From: Leptolyngbya sp. FACHB-261
GTDB lineage: Bacteria > Cyanobacteriota > Cyanobacteriia > FACHB-261
Direction: 5' to 3'
NCBI RefSeq assembly: GCF_014696065.1
Contig: NZ_JACJPL010000031.1
Coordinates: 969,885 to 1,033,884, forward strand
Length of the DNA stretch: 64,000 bases
Shown piece after piece: positions 1-5,957 of this stretch; positions within the stretch are counted from its first letter, which is position 1, and each line of letters starts with the position of its first letter. Position numbers and translations under genes: made by a program. Under the pieces are notes generated by a model that saw only the letters and a program-made list of their open reading frames with translations, had not been told where the DNA came from and did no database searches.

Positions 1-107
1 ATGCCTTCGGCAAGCGTGACCTCGCTAAAGGTAACAGTGTAGTTGCTAAGCTGGTCCTCGATTCGGTAAAGCTTACCCGGTTCAAGTTGAAGAGTGGTTT
101 GTTGCAT
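1..107 (-). CDS. N-terminus of an unidentified protein (runs off the window)
   Basis: An open frame reads leftward from an ATG at 105-107 and is still open at base 1, giving 35 residues (MQQTTLQLEPGKLYRIEDQ...). A GGAG sequence lies about 9 bases upstream of the ATG, which supports this start. The visible part is hydrophilic, with no signal peptide or membrane segment. I do not recognise the family. Only the N-terminus is visible, so no function can be given. Confidence 0.5.
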   Translation of the reverse strand, partial: MQQTTLQLEPGKLYRIEDQLSNYTVTFSEVTLAEG

Positions 108-230
108 CGCCTGTTGCTCCGATCCCTTGCCTAAACGGAATGCCAACCTTTTACCTTTTATTAACTTGGCCTAGCTTTTCCAACTGCCCGAAGGCAGACC
201 TTAAGTAAATAGGGCTATTTGGATGGCTTG

Positions 231-300
231 GAGTTGAGCTACCAGAGTTGAGCTACCGGAGTTGGGCTACCAGATTTGAGCTACTAGAGTTGAGCTGCTA
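231..300. repeat. Five tandem copies of a 14-bp unit
   Basis: Five consecutive 14-base units of the form GAGTTGAGCTACCA (with 1-2 changes per copy) fill exactly 70 bases. The unit length is not a multiple of three, and the array lies between the partial leftward gene and the gene at 593. It is a minisatellite-like array with no assigned role. Confidence 0.85.
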
Positions 301-410
301 ATGCTCCTGGAACCAAGACCATTTGTAGTTTTGATGAAGACTACGGCCAGATGCTAGGCAAAAAAGGCCGGAACAGTGTAGATGCATTACAAATGCTTAA
401 CACTTCCACC

Positions 411-569
411 CTACCCGTCAGTGATCTTACGAGTCTGAAGCTGACCTAGATTGTGCGAAGCCAGACGATGACCCAGATCACGCGTAGACCCAAAGTTGAT
501 CACAACTTGGAGCTGAGGATTATCACGGGCAAAAGCCTGTAATCAGCGGATGGTGGACTTATCCAAGAC
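411..569 (-). pseudogene. Possible decayed coding remnant with one in-frame TGA
   Basis: Reading leftward from 569, one frame gives VLDKSTIR, a TGA stop at 543-545, then about 42 protein-like residues (LQAFARDNPQLQ..., then VVINFGSTRDLGHRL...) to a stop at 411-413. The segment looks coding and could be a gene fragment whose TGG became TGA. I cannot name the family. Apart from this segment and the 14-bp array, the 485-base gap 108-592 shows nothing I can identify. This is inference from residue composition only. Confidence 0.2.
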
Positions 570-592
570 CGAAATTACTGCTGAGCGTAGTC

Positions 593-889
593 ATGCCTCT
601 CACGTCTTTTGCATCTCAGACACCCCTGCACCGCTTGCCAGCGGTCGTGCATGAGCAGCAACTTCAGTCTTTCAACTTCTATGGAGATGCCGGGATTCAG
701 AAGGGCATTTGGCATGAGGGTGAGCTGTATGGCTTCGGACAGGAGTTCAATGCTCAATCCCGGCTCCAAGCTTACCAAGCAGCTTACGAGCTAGCTGAGC
801 AGGGAGTGCCCGTGATTATTACCATCTCTAAGGCTCGCTATACCGTTTGGACCAGCCTTCGCTTCCGGAGCGCTCAGCAGTCTGCTTAA
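593..889 (+). CDS. Small conserved hypothetical protein, paralog A
   Basis: A 98-residue soluble protein with no signal peptide or membrane segment. It is clearly paralogous to the 110-residue product at 2844-3176: about 59 of the first 90 residues match by eye, including the blocks QKGI-HEGELYG and QSRLQAY. Its C-terminus is shorter and reads as if about 12 residues had been lost just before the end (LRFRSAQQSA against LRSPIYQ...RQSAQLAA). Start ATG 593 matches the paralog's start (both MPLT). The next gene is convergent. The two paralogs bracket the Na/Pi transporter gene. The family is not recognised and no function is proposed. Confidence 0.7.
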   Translation: MPLTSFASQTPLHRLPAVVHEQQLQSFNFYGDAGIQKGIWHEGELYGFGQEFNAQSRLQAYQAAYELAEQGVPVIITISKARYTVWTSLRFRSAQQSA

Positions 890-989
890 CACCTAATGCA
901 GGCATTGGACTGGTTGCTCAAGTGCATTCACCATTCCGCCTGAGGCAAGACAATAGAGCGCCTCAGGCGGAACTTGTTTTAGTCTGGCC

Positions 990-2231
990 TTAGACGTTGA
1001 CTGGCTGCCGCTCTGATTGCTTAGCATCAGGAACTAGCTTTTCTAAGCTGCGAGCTATGAGCGGAATTAAGCCAATAAACAGCAACACACCTAGCACGTT
1101 GAAGATGATCTGAGCGTTAGCAATTTGCCGTCCAACACCAGCGCCCGAGGAAATAGACTCGACTAACTGAGCAAGTTGAGCCGCAAAGGCAATACCTATG
1201 GTGGCAGTAACCACATTGAACACCAGATGAAACACACCCGTACGCAGAGCTGGGCGTCCTCGTCCAATCGTCGCTACCAACGTATCAGCGCAAGTGCCAA
1301 TTTCTGCACCTAGCATTAGGGCAATACCAGCAGGCAGTGAAATTAGGCCAGAGCCGGCTAATGTGACGATAATCGCGACAGTGGCCGAGGAAGATTGAAT
1401 CAAAACGGTAAACAAGGCCCCTACTAGAGCACCCTGTAGTGGATGCTCGCCTAATGTTCTCATCCAATCAATGAAGGGCTGATAGGTCCTAAAGGGTTTC
1501 ATTGCTTCGTCGATCGTATCGAGACCGAAGAAGATCAATCCCACACCCAACAGAATTAAACCAATGTTTTTTTGACGCTCTGTCCTACCGACAAAATGTA
1601 GAAGCAGGCCAATGAAGAGGGCGATAGGAGCATATTGATTGATCTCAAAAGCAATGATTTGAGCGCCCACGGTTGTACCGATATTGGAGCCCAAAACAAC
1701 AGCGAGAGATTGGGCAAAGCCCAGCAGACCGGCACTCACCATAGCAATCACCATGATGATAGTGACTGAAGATGAATCTAAGACAGTGGTTGCAGCGGCA
1801 CCCGTGAGCACACCTGCAAAGCGATTAGTGGTGAATTTATCAAGGAGCCGTTTGGGACGGTCTCCTGCAATAGTTTTGAGACCTTGGGCGAGACGAGTGA
1901 CGCCATACAGAAATAGCACGAGACCAGCTAGTACGCCCATGACCATTTTGGTAGCGTCAATTTTTTCTGTATCTTCTTCGTCCCCAGTGGGAGCCTGAGC
2001 ACTGTCTCCACCTTCTGCTTCTGCTTCTGCTTCTGCTTCTGGTGCTTGGGCATTGGGAGCTTGAGCTTCCGGCGTTTGGGCGTTGGCTTTCGCCAGAGAT
2101 ATTTCAAGCGAGACAGATTCAGAAGCAGGAGAATGAAGGCTGAGTAGGGTCGGGGTAAAGGTTAACGCAAGCACTAAGAAGCCTAAGCTCAAGAGCCTAA
2201 ATACTTTTCTCAAATTGTTTGAGGAAGCCAT
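990..2231 (-). CDS. Na/Pi cotransporter family protein (NptA/PNaS type)
   Basis: This is a 413-residue inner-membrane protein of the sodium-dependent phosphate cotransporter family. It has the family's inverted repeat: a DSSS segment near residues 152-155 followed by GSNIGTT, and a QSSSAT segment near 279-284 followed by GAEIGT. About eight hydrophobic segments are visible. The first repeat carries Asp where QSSS is usual. The start at 2231 is chosen over an upstream in-frame ATG (2318) because a GGAG lies 8 bases before it and a signal-like hydrophobic stretch follows. The N-terminal 90 residues contain a low-complexity linker (PEAQAPNAQAPEAEAEAEAE) encoded by a CTTCTG-type microsatellite. 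There is no PhoU domain at the C-terminus. The substrate is probably phosphate, by family. A possible Pho box lies upstream. Confidence 0.85.
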   Translation of the reverse strand: MASSNNLRKVFRLLSLGFLVLALTFTPTLLSLHSPASESVSLEISLAKANAQTPEAQAPNAQAPEAEAEAEAEGGDSAQAPTGDEEDTEKIDATKMVMGVLAGLVLFLYGVTRLAQGLKTIAGDRPKRLLDKFTTNRFAGVLTGAAATTVLDSSSVTIIMVIAMVSAGLLGFAQSLAVVLGSNIGTTVGAQIIAFEINQYAPIALFIGLLLHFVGRTERQKNIGLILLGVGLIFFGLDTIDEAMKPFRTYQPFIDWMRTLGEHPLQGALVGALFTVLIQSSSATVAIIVTLAGSGLISLPAGIALMLGAEIGTCADTLVATIGRGRPALRTGVFHLVFNVVTATIGIAFAAQLAQLVESISSGAGVGRQIANAQIIFNVLGVLLFIGLIPLIARSLEKLVPDAKQSERQPVNV

Positions 2232-2449
2232 AAAAGTTTCTCCAAATGCCAAGTAGGGCCAGAATCCGCCCAGAATTTGCTGTACCAAAAACTTGTTCGA
2301 GGCTAGATATCTACTCATGCCTCGCTAAGCGTCAAGCTTAAGTCAATGAAGGTTATACGAACTTAGACAACACTCAAACACCCAAACTATCGGGTTAACG
2401 CTCGACTTCCACCTATCTCTTGAGGGTGAAATTACAAGAGGGCTTCCGA

Positions 2450-2479
2450 TGATTATTAAGTCGTTAACAGGCGATTAAA
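2450..2479 (-). promoter_or_regulatory. Candidate Pho box upstream of the Na/Pi transporter
   Basis: On the minus strand three 8-base units, TTTAATCG, GTTAACGA and AATAATCA, recur with 3-base spacers (period 11). The first two resemble the cyanobacterial PhoB/SphR half-site PyTTAAPyPy(T/A); the third is degenerate. The array is about 220 bases upstream of the transporter start at 2231. The rest of the 612-base gap 2232-2843 shows nothing else identifiable. The regulatory role is inferred from spacing and context. Confidence 0.25.
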
Positions 2480-2843
2480 ATTATCTGCCTTAAGCAAACT
2501 GAAGATTAACAAAAGTGAGAATGGCAGTGAGTTGGGATTAGTCGTTTCACAAGATGAGGACCCAGTAGTCAAAACTGTTTTGCTACCTGATAAGCCATTA
2601 AAATTACCTAAGGTTCCCAAACTTTCCTTTCGATAAATGTGAAGCTGTTACGAGGCTGAACAGGCTTTCGTGATGGGCGTGGCAAGTGACGATTGGTCTA
2701 TTTCGTGTGGGAGATGACTCGAATTGCAGGGAGTGAGAGCCTTGATCTCAAGCGAGATTGAGCTTTGTGACGGGGGACAACCAGTCATCAGCCGAATATG
2801 AAGATCTCAAGAAGCTTTAGTTCCTTTTTTCACTGAGTTAGCT

Positions 2844-3176
2844 ATGCCTCTCACTGCTTCTCCTTCTGAAGTCACGCTACATTCGCTTCCCGCCATCGTG
2901 CGTGAGCAGCAGCTTCAGCCGTTCAACTTCTACCTAGAGGGGGCTCTGCAAAAAGGTATCCGTCATGAGGGAGAGCTTTACGGATTAGCTCATGAATTTA
3001 GTCTGCAATCCAGGCTGCAAGCCTACCACCTAGCCTATGGATTGGCGGTGAAGGGAGTGCCTGTGATGATTACGATCTCTGAGACTCGATACGCGGTTTG
3101 GGTCAGCCTTCGCTCTCCCATCTATCAGAATCTCCAGGCTATTTTACAAAGGCAATCTGCTCAGCTTGCCGCTTAG
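2844..3176 (+). CDS. Small conserved hypothetical protein, paralog B
   Basis: A 110-residue soluble protein, paralogous to the product at 593-889 (about 65% identity over the first 90 residues by eye). The shared core runs from LP-(I/V)-V-x-EQQLQ through QKGI-HEGELYG to GVPV-ITIS-x2-RY. This copy keeps a full C-terminus (SPIYQNLQAILQRQ...). The ATG at 2844 is supported by the identical MPLT start of the paralog. No transmembrane segment or known motif is visible. Its 3' end overlaps a possible convergent small gene by about 38 bases. Function unknown. Confidence 0.75.
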   Translation: MPLTASPSEVTLHSLPAIVREQQLQPFNFYLEGALQKGIRHEGELYGLAHEFSLQSRLQAYHLAYGLAVKGVPVMITISETRYAVWVSLRSPIYQNLQAILQRQSAQLAA

Positions 3177-3399
3177 TCAGCACCAAATTATTGCTACTTA
3201 TAGGTTCTCTTAAATGGGTTAATGGCAGCAGTAATTTAGTTAACAAAGCGGCACCTTCACGCCAGGTCCGCACGGTTTCTCGATCTTGGTGAGCGATTTC
3301 GCTACGCTCGGCTTGCCTAAGACAGAAGCGTGAGAGGGCAGCCGTCATGATGGAGATGCCATAAGGTTCTGTTAGCAGTGAGCGAGCTAACCATTCCAA
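3139..3399 (-). CDS. Possible small protein downstream of the pentapeptide-repeat gene
   Basis: An 86-codon frame begins with TTG at 3399, 4 bases after the stop of the pentapeptide gene; an in-frame ATG at 3348 would give 69 residues. The product is basic and helix-rich with no recognised motif. It could be a translationally coupled second gene, or a chance frame. Against it: a weak start, no good ribosome-binding site at proper distance, and overlap with the convergent gene at 2844-3176. The function cannot be assigned. Confidence 0.35.
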   Translation of the reverse strand: MEWLARSLLTEPYGISIMTAALSRFCLRQAERSEIAHQDRETVRTWREGAALLTKLLLPLTHLREPISSNNLVLTKRQAEQIAFVK

Positions 3400-3403
3400 G
3401 CCA

Positions 3404-4516
3404 TCACCCGTAGACCTCCTGCCTTCGTCTCAATAGGTCGGTTGCTTTTGCCTCAGCAGGGGCAATGATTTTCTCTCGGAGCGAGGTTAGCAAATCATCC
3501 AAGTCTTGATAGCGGTGAATCTGAAGAACCCAGTGATATTTCCAAGTATCCTTAAACATGCTGTATTCACGGTCCGCCCCTTCTATTAATGGCTGAACCG
3601 GAATAGCAAATTTTTCAGTAAAAGACTCTAATTCTTTGGGGATGGAGCTAGGATCTGTAAGGTCAGCAATAACAAATTTAGCCATTGAAGCTAATGTGAC
3701 AATAGTTTCTGTGTAATCCCTGTTGTTTGGTCTATCAAAATCAAAGAGAATAGGGACGTAGTTATTGCCCCTACGCAACTCCTCTCGGATTGCGTCCAAA
3801 ATCGCTTTTCTCTCTTGTTTAAAACGACCAAGTATTAAAACGACTTTGGAAGTCATAGTGTCAATGACGCTACGAATCTTTTTATTATTGAGAAGTAAAT
3901 AGATAAACTGAGCAACCTCAAGATCATCTACTGTGATAGTCGCTTCGTTGGGAGAAGTGATAATCAGATTCGACTGCTTTGCTCCCTTCAGATTCAAGTC
4001 CCAAGCGGATATTCCATAAACTCTGCAACTCTCAAGATTTGTTTGCTCAAGGTTAGTTTCAACTAAATGAGCGCCTGTGAGATCTGCGTGGCTGAGATCT
4101 GCCAAAGTAAGGTCTGACCGGCTAAGGTCCGCTTCTTGTAAGTTTGCGCCTGTAAGCAGGGCTCCAACAAGACTTGCTCCAGTGAGGGTTACTCCAGCAA
4201 GTTGGGCTTCAACTAGATTTGCATTTTGGAGGTTTGCATAGGCAAGGCTAGCTCCAATAGAAAATGCCTTAGCAAGATTGGCTCCCCTCAGGTCTGCTTC
4301 ACAAAGGGTTGTACCACAAAGGTCTGCATAGCGAAGGCTTGCGAGGCTGAGATTCGCCCCTCCAAGATTAGCCTGTCTGAAGTTAGCCCCACTGAGATCC
4401 ACACCCTGCAAGTCCGCCTTATAAAGATCAGGTTGTATGTGTTTTTCTAGTCTCCTCCAATTGTTCCAAGCGACTACTCCTTGCTTGAGCAGAGAAAGAT
4501 GTTCTTCGTTAGCCAT
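3404..4516 (-). CDS. Pentapeptide-repeat protein with C-terminal TIR/nucleosidase-like domain
   Basis: About 370 residues. After a short N-terminal helix (NEEHLSLLKQGVVAWNNWR) comes an A(D/N)Lxx pentapeptide-repeat block from roughly residue 30 to 170, which folds as a right-handed beta helix. The C-terminal 150 residues begin KVVLILGRFKQERKAILDAI and continue with PILFDFDRP and FVIADLTDP. This Rossmann-like fold resembles the TIR and nucleoside deoxyribosyltransferase superfamily. The architecture recurs in cyanobacterial genomes, but I know of no established function. ATG 4516 is preferred over an upstream TTG (4564) because MANEEHLS is the usual start of such proteins. The domain suggests nucleotide sensing or NAD-related chemistry, which is inference only. 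Confidence 0.8.
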   Translation of the reverse strand: MANEEHLSLLKQGVVAWNNWRRLEKHIQPDLYKADLQGVDLSGANFRQANLGGANLSLASLRYADLCGTTLCEADLRGANLAKAFSIGASLAYANLQNANLVEAQLAGVTLTGASLVGALLTGANLQEADLSRSDLTLADLSHADLTGAHLVETNLEQTNLESCRVYGISAWDLNLKGAKQSNLIITSPNEATITVDDLEVAQFIYLLLNNKKIRSVIDTMTSKVVLILGRFKQERKAILDAIREELRRGNNYVPILFDFDRPNNRDYTETIVTLASMAKFVIADLTDPSSIPKELESFTEKFAIPVQPLIEGADREYSMFKDTWKYHWVLQIHRYQDLDDLLTSLREKIIAPAEAKATDLLRRRQEVYG

Positions 4517-4716
4517 ATAGCTGAGTAGAGAGAGAACTCCTTCAAAATACTCAGTTCCTAGCAAGTGTGATTTAAGGAGCCAAGCTCAATAGGATTCTCA
4601 CCATTAACCCCTCAAGCTCTACTGCAAAAGTCACGCTCCTGTAACTTCGCTCCCAATTGCTCCTAGAGCAAATCTCCTACGCTAGGCACACATTAGGCAC
4701 ATATATAGAACTGTCG

Positions 4717-5706
4717 ATGAATTCGGTCCTACCATTGAGGAGACGCCTCCCTCCAGTGGTCATGCCAACCTTTCAAGCCCGTTTGGGCTCTCCTCTGCGC
4801 CGCGCCTCTCTCAGCACCCTTCAGGTCAACCTTGGCAAGCGCTGCAACATGGCCTGTAGCCATTGTCATGTCGAAGCTGGCCCCAAGCGTACCGAGTCAA
4901 TGGACTGCTCAACTGCCGAGGGCATTATTGAATTTCTAGCTGCCCATCCCAAGATTGGCACCTTAGACATCACAGGCGGTGCTCCAGAACTAAACCCACA
5001 CTTTCGCTACTTAGTGCAGGCTGGCCGTGAATTGGGCCGTCACGTCATTGACCGCTGCAACCTAACGATTTTGCTGGAACCCGGCCACGAGGATCTAGCA
5101 GAATTTTTGCGCGATTACCAAGTTGAAGTAGTTGCCTCCCTGCCCTGCTACCTCGAAGACAACGTTGACAAACAACGAGGCAACGGCGTCTTTCAAAACA
5201 GCATTCGTGCCCTACAACAGCTCAACGGGTTGGGTTACGGCAGCCCTGACACCGGCTTAACCCTGAACCTGGTTTACAACCCAGTAGGTGCCCATCTGCC
5301 ACCGCCCCAAGCCAAACTAGAAGCCGACTACCAACGGGAACTCGCAGCTCGCTACGGCATTGTCTTCAACCAGCTATTTACGATCACCAATATCCCGATC
5401 AAGCGCTACGCTCACTTCCTAGAGATCACGGGTCAGAGCGAAGCCTATATGACCCTGTTGCGGCAAGCATTTAACCTCAGTACAGTCGAAGGGCTCATGT
5501 GCCGTCATCAAATCAGCGTTGATTGGCTAGGCAACGTCTACGACTGCGACTTCAATCAAATGCTGGAGCTAGGCGTTCCCGGTGAAGGACGCAAATTATG
5601 GGAACTGGGCGAACAAGACCTGCTAGGCCGTGGCATCGCCACGGGTGAGCACTGCTACGGCTGCACAGCAGGAGCCGGTTCTAGCTGTGGTGGCTCACTG
5701 ACTTGA
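4717..5706 (+). CDS. arsS: ArsS-like radical SAM protein (arsenosugar biosynthesis family)
   Basis: About 329 residues. The radical SAM cluster motif CNMACSHC (Cys-x3-Cys-x2-Cys) lies near residue 46, followed by HVEAGP and the SAM-binding region DITGGAPELNP. The C-terminal domain ends in a Cys-rich segment, CYGCTAGAGSSCGG, typical of the ArsS/DUF3641 family. Members are implicated in arsenosugar synthesis, downstream of arsenite methylation. All positions here are Cys, not selenocysteine. No arsM is next to it in the window. ATG 4717 (MNSVLPLRRR) was chosen; a TTG at 4657 and an ATG at 4762 are also in frame, and none has a clear ribosome-binding site. Confidence 0.85.
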   Translation: MNSVLPLRRRLPPVVMPTFQARLGSPLRRASLSTLQVNLGKRCNMACSHCHVEAGPKRTESMDCSTAEGIIEFLAAHPKIGTLDITGGAPELNPHFRYLVQAGRELGRHVIDRCNLTILLEPGHEDLAEFLRDYQVEVVASLPCYLEDNVDKQRGNGVFQNSIRALQQLNGLGYGSPDTGLTLNLVYNPVGAHLPPPQAKLEADYQRELAARYGIVFNQLFTITNIPIKRYAHFLEITGQSEAYMTLLRQAFNLSTVEGLMCRHQISVDWLGNVYDCDFNQMLELGVPGEGRKLWELGEQDLLGRGIATGEHCYGCTAGAGSSCGGSLT

Positions 5707-5957
5707 GGTAAATTAGCCCTTAACTCACTTAGTCAGCCTAATCGAGTAAAACATTAGTCCAACTAGGCCCAGATCTCACTAGGTCAAACAGTTGCTATTG
5801 ATAATACGCAAAACGGATCTGAGCCATGCGAAATGCTCATAAGCTTGCTTGTGTCTCAAGAAAATTTTGGCTCAAGATGAGATCGGCCCTGACAATCTGG
5901 CCAATCTAGAAGCCAAGTTAACCGAAGCCTCAAGGCTCAAGCTGGCTGATTTTCAGC

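Noticed and set aside
1684..1998. 104-codon + frame antisense to the Na/Pi transporter
   Set aside because: It is fully inside the transporter gene and reads as a low-complexity antisense of membrane helices; no ribosome-binding site.
5650..5703. Possible selenocysteine in the ArsS C-terminal Cys-rich segment
   Set aside because: All Cys positions are TGC or TGT codons; there is no in-frame TGA before the final stop.
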